Origin: Vibrio hippocampi
Lineage (GTDB): Bacteria; Pseudomonadota; Gammaproteobacteria; Enterobacterales; Vibrionaceae
Direction: 5' to 3'
DNA: 64,000 nucleotides
NCBI RefSeq assembly: GCF_921292975.1
Contig: NZ_CAKLCM010000002.1
Span: 186,001 to 250,000 of the forward strand
The notes below the pieces were generated by a model. The model saw only the letters and a list, made by a program, of their open reading frames with translations. It ran no database searches and was not told where the DNA came from. A program made the translations under genes and the position numbers. Of this stretch, positions 8,510 to 17,658 are shown piece after piece; positions within the stretch are counted from its first letter, which is position 1, and every line of letters starts with the position of its first letter.

Positions 8510-9511
8510 TTAGAAGTTACAAGTGTTGTCAGACATGTAGTCATGAACGTTGATCTTACCTGCGATGATGTCAGCTTGTAGCTGATCTAGGTAAGTTTTC
8601 ATTTCTGGCGTGATCAGATCTTTGTTGTTGTCATCGTATGCCCACTCAACCGCACCTTCTTTAAGACCAAGAACTTTGATACCTGCAGTCCAAGTGCCTT
8701 TTTCTGCTTCTTCCCAAGAGTTGTAAGCAGCAACACCCACTTTCTTAACCATAGACGTTAGCATTGTGCCTGGTTGTAGGTGGTTTTGGTTTGAGTCAAC
8801 ACCGATAGCGAATTTACCCGCATCTTTTGCAGCTTGGTAAACGCCCATGCCAGTACCGCCCGCTGCTGCGTAGATTACGTCAACACCTTGAGAGAACTGA
8901 GACTTAGCAAGTTCTGAACCTTTTGCTGGGTCAGCAAACGCAGCAGGAGTAGAACCGGTCATGTTTTGGAAAGTTTGGATGTTAGGGTTTGCGTATTGTG
9001 CGCCTTGACGGTAGCCACACTCAAACTTACGGATAAGAGGGATGTCCATACCACCAACGAAGCCCACTTTGTCAGTTTTAGAGGCTTTTGCAGCCAATGC
9101 ACCAACAAGGAAAGAACCTTCGTGCTCTTTAAACACGATAGATTGAACGTTTGGCTTATCAACAACCATATCAATGATAGTGAATTGAATGTCTGGGAAT
9201 TCAGTCGCTACTTTTTCTACAGCAGATGCCATGTTGAAACCAACAGCAACGATAGGCGTAAAGCCACGTTGAGCTAGACGACGCAGACCTTGTTCACGTT
9301 GAGCTTCGTTTTGAGGTTCAAACTCACGAACAGCCACACCCTTGTCAGCTTTGTAAACTTTAACGCCGTTTTGGAAAACTGCTTCGTTAAATGACTTGTC
9401 GAATTTACCGGCAGTGTCATAAACAACAGCGGGTTTTGCTGCAAATGCACTGAAAGAAGAAACTGCCACTGCGAGAGCAGACATTTTTATAAGTGTTTTT
9501 TTCACGATCAT
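8510..9511 (-). CDS. BMP-family (PnrA-like) periplasmic nucleoside-binding protein
   Basis: A 333-residue periplasmic substrate-binding protein of the basic membrane protein family. It has a cleavable signal peptide ending SAFA/AKPAV near residue 25. The family markers are visible: DKSFNE just after the first strand, GFNMA, a GGMDIP-like loop, AAGGTGMGVYQAAKD, and GVDSNQNHLQPG near the ligand pocket. PnrA, the best-known member, binds purine nucleosides. It is the first gene of the importer operon, with a good ribosome binding site (AAGGAAA). A CRP-like site about 190 bases upstream suggests catabolite control. It is not lipidated, unlike many Gram-positive members. Confidence 0.88.
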   Translation of the reverse strand: MIVKKTLIKMSALAVAVSSFSAFAAKPAVVYDTAGKFDKSFNEAVFQNGVKVYKADKGVAVREFEPQNEAQREQGLRRLAQRGFTPIVAVGFNMASAVEKVATEFPDIQFTIIDMVVDKPNVQSIVFKEHEGSFLVGALAAKASKTDKVGFVGGMDIPLIRKFECGYRQGAQYANPNIQTFQNMTGSTPAAFADPAKGSELAKSQFSQGVDVIYAAAGGTGMGVYQAAKDAGKFAIGVDSNQNHLQPGTMLTSMVKKVGVAAYNSWEEAEKGTWTAGIKVLGLKEGAVEWAYDDNNKDLITPEMKTYLDQLQADIIAGKINVHDYMSDNTCNF

Positions 9512-9605
9512 TTTCCTTGTTAAAGCCTGAGGCCTAAATGTTTGATGTGCTTTTTTAATCTGGTCGGCGTGGTTAAAATTAACCGAATGTCAACGTAACC
9601 AATTA

Positions 9606-9623
9606 CTCCAGTAAGTACTGGAG
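9606..9623. promoter_or_regulatory. Palindrome in the binding-protein leader
   Basis: CTCCAGTA-AG-TACTGGAG, perfect 8-base arms. It lies about 95 bases upstream of the binding-protein start and downstream of the CRP-like site. It could be a repressor operator or an RNA hairpin. It does not match an operator I can name. Confidence 0.4.
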
Positions 9624-9699
9624 CCATTTTGACGTTTTCAAGCCTTAGTGCGCATTTTATCGTTTGCTTAGTGATAAATAACAATTTATTACATACTAA

Positions 9700-9715
9700 T
9701 GTGATAATGATCACC
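9700..9715 (-). promoter_or_regulatory. CRP-cAMP binding site, nucleoside ABC operon
   Basis: TGTGATAATGATCACC matches TGTGA-N6-TCACA at 9 of 10 conserved positions. It is placed upstream of the binding-protein gene, so activation by CRP under carbon limitation is likely, as for other nucleoside uptake genes. Confidence 0.72.
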
Positions 9716-9994
9716 TTTTGCCTAAATGAAAAGGTTATTTTGTGACCGTCAATGACGCTGATGTAAACTGCTCTTTAATGAAATCGATTACATTGAGTGG
9801 GGTGTTTTAGTACTTTGCGTGGTGTTTTAGCCAAAGAGGGCTATAAGTTAGTACAAGTAGCGCCTAAACTAAGCGGATTATACTGATTAAAATGTCGAGT
9901 TTTCGGAAGCCAGTTTTTAGAAAACCCTCTTTGAACCTCCGCTATAGAAAAAACGCTTTTTTAGAGATGATTTTGTAAATACAGAGTACTTCCT

Positions 9995-10765
9995 ATGATC
10001 GATACCCATTGCCACCTAGATTTGCTTGCGGAACACCTGTCTTTAGATACGGCGTTAGAGGATGCCAATGCGAGTGGGGTGAGCAAGATCATTGTCCCTG
10101 CGGTGAATAGTCGCAATTGGCACAAGGTATCCGAACTTGCTGGTCAATATGAACAAGTCTATTTCGCTTTAGGGATCCATCCCTGCTTTATTGAGTCGGG
10201 CTCAATATCAATCAACGCATTGCAAAGTGAGTTGCACCAACAACGAAATAATAAAAAATGGGTGGCTGTTGGTGAGTGTGGTTTAGATTTCTATCACAAC
10301 AGAGATGACGAAGTGCAACAAAAGAAGCTATTGATCGATCAGATTCATCTTGCTAACGACTATGGTAAACCCGTATTACTTCATTGCCGCAAGGCCCATC
10401 AAGATTTGATCAAGATACTAAAACAGCATCGACCTCTCTATGGCGGAATAATTCATGGTTTTAGTGGTAGCTACCAGCAAGCTTTGGACTATATTAATTT
10501 AGGTATGCACATAGGCGTTGGCGGTGTAATTAGTTACCAGAGAGCAAAAAAAACCAGAGCAACCATAGCCAAAGTCCCTTTAGATTCCATCGTCATCGAA
10601 ACTGACTCGCCAGATATGCCACTAAGTGGTTATCAGGGGCAAGTGAACCAACCTAAGAGGACAAAGTTGGTGCTAAATCACTTGATTGAGTTGCGAAGTG
10701 AAGGGGAGCAAACGGTTACGTCTACGGTTGAGCGGAGTACTAGTGGGTTGTTTTCTTTTTGTTAA
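9995..10765 (+). CDS. yjjV: TatD-family metal-dependent deoxyribonuclease YjjV
   Basis: A 256-residue TIM-barrel metallo-hydrolase of the TatD family. The metal-binding residues are all present: HCHLD at residues 5-9, the glutamate in VGECGLDFYH, the histidines in LLHCRKAH and IIHGFSGS, and the aspartate in ETDSPDMP. TatD proteins are 3'-5' exonucleases acting on single-stranded or damaged DNA. In E. coli yjjV is likewise next to the deo operon, so a link to deoxynucleotide salvage is plausible. The C-terminal tail (VERSTSGLFSFC) does not look like the usual N-x-x-x-L-F ending, and its reading frame is intact. The ribosome binding site is poor. Confidence 0.88.
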   Translation: MIDTHCHLDLLAEHLSLDTALEDANASGVSKIIVPAVNSRNWHKVSELAGQYEQVYFALGIHPCFIESGSISINALQSELHQQRNNKKWVAVGECGLDFYHNRDDEVQQKKLLIDQIHLANDYGKPVLLHCRKAHQDLIKILKQHRPLYGGIIHGFSGSYQQALDYINLGMHIGVGGVISYQRAKKTRATIAKVPLDSIVIETDSPDMPLSGYQGQVNQPKRTKLVLNHLIELRSEGEQTVTSTVERSTSGLFSFC

Positions 10766-10812
10766 TTAATTTTATTTATTTAGTGATGCAAATAGGCGTA
10801 TGAATGCCTTTA

Positions 10813-10828
10813 TGTGATCTATGTCTCA
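10813..10828 (+). promoter_or_regulatory. CRP-like site upstream of nupC
   Basis: TGTGA-TCTATG-TCTCA matches 9 of 10 conserved CRP positions and sits 143 bases before the nupC ATG. A second, weaker TGTGA half site begins at 10864. Confidence 0.6.
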
Positions 10829-10970
10829 TTTTTAAATGTATGAGATATGCGTGTGCGTAGGAAGTGTGATTTTACCACTATTTCTTTTTTTCAGTGTTTG
10901 TATAATCGCCGCAGACTTTAGCTTCTACACCTTTTTACACCACACTTTAACTATAAGGAAGTCATAAACT

Positions 10971-12236
10971 ATGAGCTTGTTTATGAGCCTGGTTGGTATG
11001 GTGGTACTGATCCTGATCGCAGTACTACTATCAGACAACCGCAAAGCAATTAACGTTCGCACAGTTGCAGGTGCGTTTGCAATTCAATTCGCACTGGGTG
11101 CATTTGTTCTTTACGTTCCTTGGGGACAAGAATTATTAAAGAGCTTCTCTGATGCTGTTTCAAGCGTCATCAACTACGGTAACGATGGCACATCATTCCT
11201 ATTTGGCGGTTTAGTGTCAGATAAAATGTTTGAAGTCTTTGGCGGTGGCGGTTTTATCTTCGCTTTCCGTGTACTTCCAACACTTATCTTCTTCTCTGCC
11301 CTTATCTCAGTGCTTTACTACCTTGGCGTGATGCAATGGGTGATCAAGATTCTGGGTGGCGGTCTTCAAAAAGCATTGGGAACGTCTCGTGCTGAATCTA
11401 TGTCAGCAGCGGCAAATATCTTTGTTGGTCAAACAGAAGCCCCTCTGGTTGTTCGTCCTTTCGTTCCTAAGATGACTCAATCTGAGTTATTCGCTGTGAT
11501 GTGTGGTGGTTTAGCCTCTATCGCGGGTGGTGTTCTTGCTGGTTATGCGTCAATGGGCGTGCCAATTGAGTACTTAGTTGCGGCTTCTTTCATGGCGGCA
11601 CCGAGTGGTCTTCTGTTTGCAAAAATCATTAAACCTGAAACCGATGAGCCGATTGAGCAGCTAGACGATATTGATGCAGAGGGTGCAGACAAGCCAGCTA
11701 ACGTTATCGACGCAGCCGCAGGCGGTGCATCTGCAGGTTTGCAACTGGCGCTGAATGTCGGTGCTATGTTGATTGCGTTCATTGGTCTTATCGCATTGCT
11801 CAACGGTATGTTAGGTGGTCTTGGCGGTTGGTTCGGTATGCCGGAGCTTAGGCTTGAACTTATCCTTGGCTGGATCTTCGCACCTCTTGCATTCCTATTG
11901 GGTGTGCCATGGTCTGAAGCCACTATCGCGGGTGAGTTTATTGGTCTAAAAACCGTCGCGAACGAGTTTGTTGCTTATGCAAGTTTTGCTGAATATCTAA
12001 CGCCAGAAGCACCTGTAGTTCTGCAAGAAAAAACCAAAGCAATTATCTCATTTGCACTTTGTGGCTTTGCTAACCTATCTTCTATTGCCATCCTACTTGG
12101 TGGTTTAGGTAGCCTTGCGCCAAAACGTCGCGGTGATATTGCACGTATGGGCATCAAAGCCGTTATTGCAGGTACTCTTTCTAACCTAATGGCTGCGACC
12201 ATCGCAGGTTTCTGCTTGAGCCTAGCTGCACTATAA
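10971..12236 (+). CDS. nupC: NupC-type concentrative nucleoside transporter
   Basis: A 421-residue inner-membrane cation/nucleoside symporter (CNT family), very similar to the V. cholerae carrier of known structure. The nucleoside-binding motif GQTEAP puts Q154-T155-E156 at the same numbers as that protein, and the second motif CGFANLSS near residue 370 supplies the asparagine and serine that hold the ribose. Hairpin and scaffold helices are complete and the length is standard. The vibrio member uses sodium; E. coli NupC uses protons. The ribosome binding site is AAGGAA. It lies upstream of deoCABD, separated by a hairpin and a 266-base leader, and is probably under CRP and nucleoside-repressor control. 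Confidence 0.95.
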   Translation: MSLFMSLVGMVVLILIAVLLSDNRKAINVRTVAGAFAIQFALGAFVLYVPWGQELLKSFSDAVSSVINYGNDGTSFLFGGLVSDKMFEVFGGGGFIFAFRVLPTLIFFSALISVLYYLGVMQWVIKILGGGLQKALGTSRAESMSAAANIFVGQTEAPLVVRPFVPKMTQSELFAVMCGGLASIAGGVLAGYASMGVPIEYLVAASFMAAPSGLLFAKIIKPETDEPIEQLDDIDAEGADKPANVIDAAAGGASAGLQLALNVGAMLIAFIGLIALLNGMLGGLGGWFGMPELRLELILGWIFAPLAFLLGVPWSEATIAGEFIGLKTVANEFVAYASFAEYLTPEAPVVLQEKTKAIISFALCGFANLSSIAILLGGLGSLAPKRRGDIARMGIKAVIAGTLSNLMAATIAGFCLSLAAL

Positions 12237-12253
12237 TTGCTGCTAAGCAAACT

Positions 12254-12282
12254 ATTGACTGAGTGGTGGGCACTCAGTCAAT
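12254..12282 (+). terminator. Hairpin after nupC
   Basis: Twelve-base perfect stem ATTGACTGAGTG / CACTCAGTCAAT with a 5-base loop, 17 bases past the nupC stop. No T-run follows, so it may stabilise the 3' end or terminate with a helper factor. Confidence 0.55.
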
Positions 12283-12308
12283 ATTATGGATTATGTACAC
12301 TCAGTTTT

Positions 12309-12439
12309 GTTCCTTGGCATTCGCCGCTGATTAGCAGCAGCTTAATGAATCGCAAAAGGACAGTGCGATAGGGCAAGGCTTGATGTTTGTGCGGTGACAA
12401 GGATAGCAATTGACACTCAGTGTCGAGTCTTCAAGGAAC
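12309..12439 (+). ncRNA. Candidate structured leader upstream of deoC
   Basis: A closing stem GTTCCTTG (12309-12316) / CAAGGAAC (12432-12439) encloses further hairpins: GCTG / CAGC at 12326-12338, ATCGCA / TGCGAT at 12349-12369, and GACAC / GTGTC at 12412-12424. The element ends 63 bases before the deoC ATG. It was found by eye and matches no RNA family I can name. The 12412-12424 palindrome could equally be a protein operator. Whether this region is transcribed is not shown by the sequence. Confidence 0.3.
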
Positions 12440-12457
12440 CAAGTCCGTTCATTTATT

Positions 12458-12472
12458 ACTGGAATAACCAGT
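12458..12472. promoter_or_regulatory. Dyad near the deoC start
   Basis: ACTGG-AATAA-CCAGT, a 15-base interrupted palindrome 30 bases upstream of the deoC ATG. The position suits a repressor operator (deo operons are usually repressed by DeoR- or CytR-type proteins), but it does not obviously match either E. coli consensus. Confidence 0.4.
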
Positions 12473-12502
12473 GAATTAATTGAATATTGATCGGAGATAG
12501 AA

Positions 12503-13279
12503 ATGAGCGATTTAAAATCAGCAGCTCTACGTGCACTTAAATTAATGGATCTCACTACGCTTAACGATGACGATACGAATGAAAAAGTAATCGCATTGTG
12601 CCACGACGCAAAATCTTCAGTGGGTAATACCGCTGCGATTTGTATCTACCCTCGTTTTATCCCAATCGCTAAAAAAACGCTTCGTGAACAGGGGACACCT
12701 GAGGTTCGCATTGCAACAGTGACTAACTTCCCACACGGTAATGACGATATCGATATCGCCGTTGCAGAAACCAAAGCGGCTGTGGCGTACGGTGCGGATG
12801 AAGTCGATGTGGTTTTCCCATATCGCGCTCTAATCGCCGGTAATGAAGAGGTTGGCTTCGAGCTAGTGAAGCAGTGTAAAGAGGCTTGCGGTGATATTCT
12901 GCTGAAAGTGATTATTGAAACGGGTGAGCTAAAAGAGCCATCTTTAATCAAGAAAGCCTCAGAAATCGCTATCAAAGCAGGCGCAGATTTCATTAAAACA
13001 TCCACAGGTAAAGTTCCAGTCAATGCAACCCCAGAATACGCACGTATGATGCTAGAAGTTATCCGTGATATGGGTGTGGCAGAGAAAGTGGGCTTCAAGC
13101 CAGCAGGTGGCGTGCGCACGGCAGAAGATGCGGCCGCATACCTAGCTATGGCTGACGAAATTTTAGGTGCAGATTGGGCTGACAACATGCACTACCGTTT
13201 TGGTGCATCAAGCTTACTAACGAACCTACTGAATACATTAGAAGTGACAAACGAAACAGCAGACCCTTCTGCTTATTAA
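12503..13279 (+). CDS. deoC: Deoxyribose-phosphate aldolase
   Basis: A 258-residue class I aldolase that splits 2-deoxyribose 5-phosphate into glyceraldehyde 3-phosphate and acetaldehyde, the final step of deoxynucleoside catabolism. The Schiff-base lysine lies in the motif [10 protein letters not shown] (about residues 164-173). A second catalytic lysine lies in [10 protein letters not shown], and the aspartate region is EVDVVFPY. The ribosome binding site is GGAGA. It is the first gene of deoCABD, in the E. coli order. The product sites (cytoplasm) and length (E. coli 259) are ordinary. Confidence 0.97.
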   Translation: MSDLKSAALRALKLMDLTTLNDDDTNEKVIALCHDAKSSVGNTAAICIYPRFIPIAKKTLREQGTPEVRIATVTNFPHGNDDIDIAVAETKAAVAYGADEVDVVFPYRALIAGNEEVGFELVKQCKEACGDILLKVIIETGELKEPSLIKKASEIAIKAGADFIKTSTGKVPVNATPEYARMMLEVIRDMGVAEKVGFKPAGGVRTAEDAAAYLAMADEILGADWADNMHYRFGASSLLTNLLNTLEVTNETADPSAY

Positions 13280-13290
13280 GGTTTGTTGAT

Positions 13291-13315
13291 GCTAACACCC
13301 TAAAAGGGTGTTAGC
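13291..13315 (+). terminator. Hairpin between deoC and deoA
   Basis: Ten-base perfect stem GCTAACACCC / GGGTGTTAGC with a TAAAA loop and no T-run after it. It is more likely an RNA-stability or partial-termination element inside the operon than a full stop. Confidence 0.6.
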
Positions 13316-13368
13316 CCTCTCCCATAATTTTTCCGCAGATCCGTGATCTGTTGATCAGTGAGGCTTCT

Positions 13369-14703
13369 ATGTACCTTCCTCAAGAAATTATCCGTAAAAA
13401 ACGTGACGGTCACGAACTGTCGGCGGAAGAGATCCAGTTCTTTATTCAAGGTGTCGCTAAGGACACCGTGTCAGAAGGGCAAATTGCTGCCTTTGCTATG
13501 ACGATTTTTTTCAATGAAATGACCATGAATGAACGTATTGCCCTAACCTGTGCGATGCGCGATTCCGGAATGGTCATTGATTGGTCTCAGCAAGGTTTTA
13601 CCGGACCTATCGTCGATAAACACTCAACGGGTGGTGTGGGCGATGTGACGTCGCTTATGCTTGGTCCAATGGTGGCGGCATGTGGTGGTTTTGTTCCAAT
13701 GATCTCTGGTCGCGGTTTAGGGCACACTGGGGGCACACTCGACAAGCTAGAATCCATCCCTGGTTACAACATTACCCCAAGCAATGAAGTGTTTGGTGAG
13801 GTGACTAAGCAAGCGGGTGTGGCGATTATCGGTCAGACAGGCGATCTTGCCCCAGCAGATAAACGAGTCTATGCCACTCGTGATATTACGGCGACCGTTG
13901 ATAATATCTCTTTGATTACCGCGTCTATTCTGTCGAAGAAACTGGCAGCGGGTCTTGAGTCTTTGGTTATGGATGTCAAGGTCGGCTCTGGTGCATTTAT
14001 GCCAACCTACGAGCAGTCTGAAGAATTGGCGGAATCTATTGTGGCTGTGGCAAATGGCGCAGGGACAAATACCACGGCTATTTTGACCGATATGAATCAA
14101 GTCTTGGCGTCATCAGCAGGCAATGCTGTTGAGGTGCGAGAGGCGGTTCGCTTCTTGACTGGAGAGTATAGAAACGAGCGTTTGTACCAAGTCACGATGG
14201 CTTTGTGTAGCGAGATGTTGATTTTGGGTCAGTTGGCGAAAGATGCTGTCGAGGCAACCGCCATGTTGAATCAAGTCTTGGACAATGGCAAAGCGGCGCA
14301 TTGCTTCAATCAAATGGTGCAAGGTTTAGGCGGTCCAGCTGATTTTGTCGAGCACTATGACCGTTACTTACCAAAAGCAGAGATCGTCAAGCCAGTTTAT
14401 GCTCAGCAACCTGGTACGGTTCTCTCTATGGATACTCGAGCTATCGGTATGGCGGTGGTTGCAATGGGCGGTGGTCGTCGTGTTGCGTCGGATTTAATTG
14501 ATTATGCGGTTGGCTTTGACCAGTTCATTCAACTGGGTGAGCAAGCGAGCCAAGATAAACCTCTCGCGATGATTCATGCGCGTGATGAAGCACAATGGCA
14601 ACAAGCGGCCGAGGCGCTAAACGCGGCGATTACCGTTGGTGAAGGTCGCTACACTGCAACGCCTTGTGTTTACAAACATATTCGCGCTGAAGATCTGGCT
14701 TAG
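13369..14703 (+). CDS. deoA: Thymidine phosphorylase
   Basis: A 444-residue enzyme that phosphorolyses thymidine and deoxyuridine to the base and deoxyribose 1-phosphate. The family signature ([20 protein letters not shown]) is intact, as are the phosphate-binding KHSTGGVGD and the substrate region [10 protein letters not shown]. The frame is open from a TTG at 13351, but the ATG at 13369 has GAGG upstream and gives [17 protein letters not shown], which matches the E. coli start ([17 protein letters not shown]). Second gene of the deo operon; deoB follows after 15 bases. Confidence 0.97.
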   Translation: MYLPQEIIRKKRDGHELSAEEIQFFIQGVAKDTVSEGQIAAFAMTIFFNEMTMNERIALTCAMRDSGMVIDWSQQGFTGPIVDKHSTGGVGDVTSLMLGPMVAACGGFVPMISGRGLGHTGGTLDKLESIPGYNITPSNEVFGEVTKQAGVAIIGQTGDLAPADKRVYATRDITATVDNISLITASILSKKLAAGLESLVMDVKVGSGAFMPTYEQSEELAESIVAVANGAGTNTTAILTDMNQVLASSAGNAVEVREAVRFLTGEYRNERLYQVTMALCSEMLILGQLAKDAVEATAMLNQVLDNGKAAHCFNQMVQGLGGPADFVEHYDRYLPKAEIVKPVYAQQPGTVLSMDTRAIGMAVVAMGGGRRVASDLIDYAVGFDQFIQLGEQASQDKPLAMIHARDEAQWQQAAEALNAAITVGEGRYTATPCVYKHIRAEDLA

Positions 14704-14718
14704 AGGTGAGGAGATAGA

Positions 14719-15939
14719 ATGAAACGTGCATTTATTTTAGTTTTAGATTCGTTTGGTATCGGTGCGACTGCCGATGCAGACAAGTTTGGTGATGTCGGTT
14801 CTGATACCCTCGGTCACATTGCAGAGCAGTGTGCTGCGGGTCTGGCGAACAATGACAAGCGCAGCGGTGAATTAACGCTGCCTAATCTAACCAAGCTTGG
14901 TTTGGCGATGGCACACAAAGAATCCACCGGCAAGCTTGCGCAAGGTCTCAGCGACAGTGCTGAAGTCATTGCGGCTTATGGTCATGCTGCCGAACTCTCT
15001 TCAGGTAAAGATACGCCATCAGGTCACTGGGAAATTGCCGGTGTACCTGTGCTTTTTGATTGGGGTTACTTCACTGATAAGCAAAATAGTTTTCCTAAGG
15101 AACTGACCGATCGTATTTTAGCGCGAGCGGGTCTGTCTGATTTCCTTGGCAATTGTCATGCCTCAGGCACACAAGTGCTGGATGACTTAGGCGAGGAACA
15201 TATGAAAACCGGACTGCCGATTTTCTATACCTCGGCTGACTCGGTATTCCAGATTGCCTGCCATGAAGAGACGTTTGGTTTAGACCGTTTACTTGAGTTG
15301 TGCCAAATCGCTCGTGAAGAACTCGCCGATTACAACATTGGTCGTGTTATTGCCCGTCCATTCATTGGTCCGGGCAAAGGGCAATTTGAGCGTACTGGCA
15401 ATCGTAAAGATCTGTCGGTTGAACCACCGGCTGACACTGTCTTGTCTAAATTGGTTGATGAGAAACAGGGTCAAGTGGTCTCCATTGGTAAAATCGCGGA
15501 CATCTACGCTAACTGTGGCATCACGCAAAAATTCAAGGCAACGGGTTTAGAAGCGTTGTTCGATGCCACGCTAGAGCAAATCAAAGTCGCAGGCGACAAT
15601 ACGATTGTATTTAGCAACTTTGTCGACTTTGATTCCGCTTATGGACACCGTCGTGATGTTGCCGGTTACGCTGCAGCGCTTGAGTATTTTGATTCACGCA
15701 TCAATGAGGTTTTAGCATTGATGCAGGAAGATGATATTTTAATCTTAACGGCTGACCACGGCTGCGACCCAACATGGCCAGGTACTGATCATACACGCGA
15801 GCATATTCCCGTGCTGGTTTATGGTCACAAAGTCCCTGCGGGATCATTAGGATTAAGAGAAACCTTTGCCGACATCGGTCAAAGTCTTGCGGGTTACTTT
15901 GCTACGTCTGATATGGACTATGGCAAGAGCTTTTTATAA
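14719..15939 (+). CDS. deoB: Phosphopentomutase
   Basis: A 406-residue metal-dependent mutase of the alkaline phosphatase superfamily. It interconverts ribose or deoxyribose 1-phosphate and 5-phosphate, feeding DeoC. Metal-binding motifs are present: [12 protein letters not shown] at the N-terminus, the [10 protein letters not shown] catalytic threonine region (about residues 96-105), and the C-terminal [20 protein letters not shown]. Length equals the E. coli protein (407). The ribosome binding site is GAGGAG. The last five codons (KSFL and stop) form the first copy of a 17-bp tandem repeat that continues past the gene. Confidence 0.97.
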   Translation: MKRAFILVLDSFGIGATADADKFGDVGSDTLGHIAEQCAAGLANNDKRSGELTLPNLTKLGLAMAHKESTGKLAQGLSDSAEVIAAYGHAAELSSGKDTPSGHWEIAGVPVLFDWGYFTDKQNSFPKELTDRILARAGLSDFLGNCHASGTQVLDDLGEEHMKTGLPIFYTSADSVFQIACHEETFGLDRLLELCQIAREELADYNIGRVIARPFIGPGKGQFERTGNRKDLSVEPPADTVLSKLVDEKQGQVVSIGKIADIYANCGITQKFKATGLEALFDATLEQIKVAGDNTIVFSNFVDFDSAYGHRRDVAGYAAALEYFDSRINEVLALMQEDDILILTADHGCDPTWPGTDHTREHIPVLVYGHKVPAGSLGLRETFADIGQSLAGYFATSDMDYGKSFL

Positions 15940-15974
15940 TCAAGAGCTTTTTATAACTAAGAGCTTCTTATAAT
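15924..15974 (+). repeat. Three 17-bp tandem repeats at the deoB 3' end
   Basis: CAAGAGCTTTTTATAAT (15924-15940), CAAGAGCTTTTTATAAC (15941-15957) and TAAGAGCTTCTTATAAT (15958-15974). Copy 1 contains the C-terminal codons and stop of deoB, so the array appears to be a duplication of the gene end. Confidence 0.92.
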
Positions 15975-15982
15975 AATACAGT

Positions 15983-16018
15983 GGATTAGGCTGACGAGCG
16001 TTAACCCTAATCCCTTTT
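15983..16018 (+). terminator. Possible attenuator between deoB and deoD
   Basis: GGATTAGG (15983-15990) pairs with CCTAATCC (16006-16013) across a 15-base loop and is followed by CTTTT. The large loop makes it weak. Confidence 0.4.
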
Positions 16019-16046
16019 CCCTTATTTGAATTTAGAAGGAAGAAAA

Positions 16047-16772
16047 ATGGCTACTCCACATATTAATGCAGAAATGGGCGATTTCGCAGACGTAGTACTG
16101 ATGCCAGGCGACCCGATTCGTGCTAAATACATTGCAGATACTTTTTTAGATGACGCAGTTCAAGTGTGCGACGTTCGTAACATGTATGGCTACACGGGCA
16201 CTTACAAAGGTCGTCGTATCTCTGTGATGGGGCACGGTATGGGTATTCCATCTTGCTCTATCTATGTGACTGAACTTATCAAAGACTTCGGTGTTAAGAA
16301 GATCATCCGTGTTGGTAGCTGTGGTGCGGTAAACGAAGACATCAAGGTTCGTGACGTAGTGATTGGTATGGGTGCATGTACGGACTCTAAAGTAAACCGT
16401 ATCCGCTTTAAAGATCATGACTTTGCTGCGATTGCTGACTACAAAATGGTTAAGCACGCGGAAGAAGCGGCAAAAGCTCGCGGTATTGATGTTAAAGTCG
16501 GCAACCTATTCTCTGCTGAACTGTTCTACACGCCAGATCCAACAATGTTCGACGTTATGGACAAGTACGGCATTGTCGGTGTTGAAATGGAAGCGGCAGG
16601 TATCTACGGCGTAGCAGCAGAATACGGTGCAAAAGCACTGGCAATCTGTACTGTGTCTGACCATATCAAAACGGGCGAACAAACCACATCAGATGAGCGT
16701 GCGACAACGTTCAACGAAATGATGGAAATCGCGCTTGATTCCGTTCTACTTGGCGACGCTGACGAGAAGTAA
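16047..16772 (+). CDS. deoD: Purine-nucleoside phosphorylase
   Basis: A 241-residue hexameric phosphorylase that splits purine (deoxy)nucleosides into base and (deoxy)ribose 1-phosphate. The start gives [23 protein letters not shown], the family N-terminus; an in-frame TTG at 16026 would add seven residues but has no support, while AGAAGGA precedes 16047. The family signature ([17 protein letters not shown]), the phosphate-binding RVGSCGAV, the ribose-site VEMEAAG and the catalytic SDH (TVSDHI) are all visible. Last gene of the deo operon, ended by a bidirectional terminator. Confidence 0.97.
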   Translation: MATPHINAEMGDFADVVLMPGDPIRAKYIADTFLDDAVQVCDVRNMYGYTGTYKGRRISVMGHGMGIPSCSIYVTELIKDFGVKKIIRVGSCGAVNEDIKVRDVVIGMGACTDSKVNRIRFKDHDFAAIADYKMVKHAEEAAKARGIDVKVGNLFSAELFYTPDPTMFDVMDKYGIVGVEMEAAGIYGVAAEYGAKALAICTVSDHIKTGEQTTSDERATTFNEMMEIALDSVLLGDADEK

Positions 16773-16821
16773 GCGACACCGCTGACATCAGTCAGTGAGC
16801 GGACATAAATCACTGAATAGC

Positions 16822-16856
16822 AAAAGGGGATGCTGATTGAGCATCCCCTTTTATTT
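16822..16856. terminator. Bidirectional terminator deoD / ytjB
   Basis: AAAAGGGGATGC-TGATTGA-GCATCCCCTTTT, perfect 12-base stem with A and T flanks, between convergent genes. Confidence 0.92.
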
Positions 16857-16872
16857 TGAACGGATAAGATGA

Positions 16873-17475
16873 TTATGGCTGCTTAAGGAGTAAGTTTTCA
16901 CTTTTGTCTTTCGGCTGACGGCGGATAATGATCACCATCAATGCCCCAGCGAAAAAACTCATCAGTATCATTAAGTACATAGAGTGATCGCTTTTGCGAT
17001 AGTGATGATCAGAAATTGCCGTCACTTTTCCGGTTTCAAAGGTAATACGAACAAAACCAATAATGACGTTATCATTCATAATCGGCTCGATCAGTTGCTG
17101 CTTACCTATTTTTGCCGTCGATAATGGCGTATCTAATCCCAATACTTCTCTAGCCGATTGAGCCGCGTTACTTGCCGCGATCTTTACACCTTCCGAATCA
17201 TAAACCGTCGCGTCATAAACCAAGCGCTCTTGTGCCAGTTGATTGGTCAAGGCACCAAGGCGTTCCTGATCTTGTTCAATGAGCATCGGGCGTGCAGAGG
17301 CCGCCGCTTGAGAAATAAGAATCTTAGTTAATACTTCAAGCTGGTTAGTTTGGATCTGTTCGTTGCCTTTACTGATGATAAAGCTGTTGGTGGTGACAAA
17401 AACCACCATAACCGCAATGATAGCAACGGCAACAAGGCGTATGAAGTTGCGAAATGAAAACAGCGATTCCTGCAT
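16873..17475 (-). CDS. ytjB: YtjB/Smp-family membrane protein
   Basis: A 200-residue inner-membrane protein with an N-terminal transmembrane helix (about residues 10-31), a periplasmic sensor-like domain of about 130 residues, and a second helix near residues 168-186 (MYLMILMSFFAGALMVIII) with a short basic tail. This matches the YtjB (Smp) family, whose gene is divergent from serB in E. coli as it is here. Its function is unknown. The periplasmic part resembles the extracytoplasmic portion of sensor proteins but carries no output domain. Confidence 0.82.
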   Translation of the reverse strand: MQESLFSFRNFIRLVAVAIIAVMVVFVTTNSFIISKGNEQIQTNQLEVLTKILISQAAASARPMLIEQDQERLGALTNQLAQERLVYDATVYDSEGVKIAASNAAQSAREVLGLDTPLSTAKIGKQQLIEPIMNDNVIIGFVRITFETGKVTAISDHHYRKSDHSMYLMILMSFFAGALMVIIIRRQPKDKSENLLLKQP

Positions 17476-17658
17476 AACAAAGGTATGTATTAAAGTAAAC
17501 TCTCGATTGGGTCATATTGATGCTTGGACAACGAAATTGCAATAGGTTAACGTTGAATACTCGGGTAGTATAACGTTGATATTATTCTCGGAAATCAAAC
17601 GTGGCGTAATCTACGACTCGATAAAGCAGATAATTAAATGACAAAGGAAGGTATAGAC

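Larger units (their letters stand above)
9512..9994. other. Divergent control region between the ABC operon and yjjV
   Basis: A 483-base non-coding stretch. It holds the leader of the binding-protein gene on the minus strand, a perfect 8+8 palindrome, a CRP-like site, and a 20-base-spaced direct repeat of GGTGTTTTAG (9801-9810 and 9821-9830). The remaining part before yjjV is AT-rich with no clear sigma-70 hexamers. I see no ORF with a plausible ribosome binding site. Confidence 0.6.

Noticed and set aside
12331..12555. Minus-strand ORF of 74 codons overlapping the deoC leader and start
   Set aside because: No ribosome binding site or recognisable family, and it overlaps the deoC coding start.
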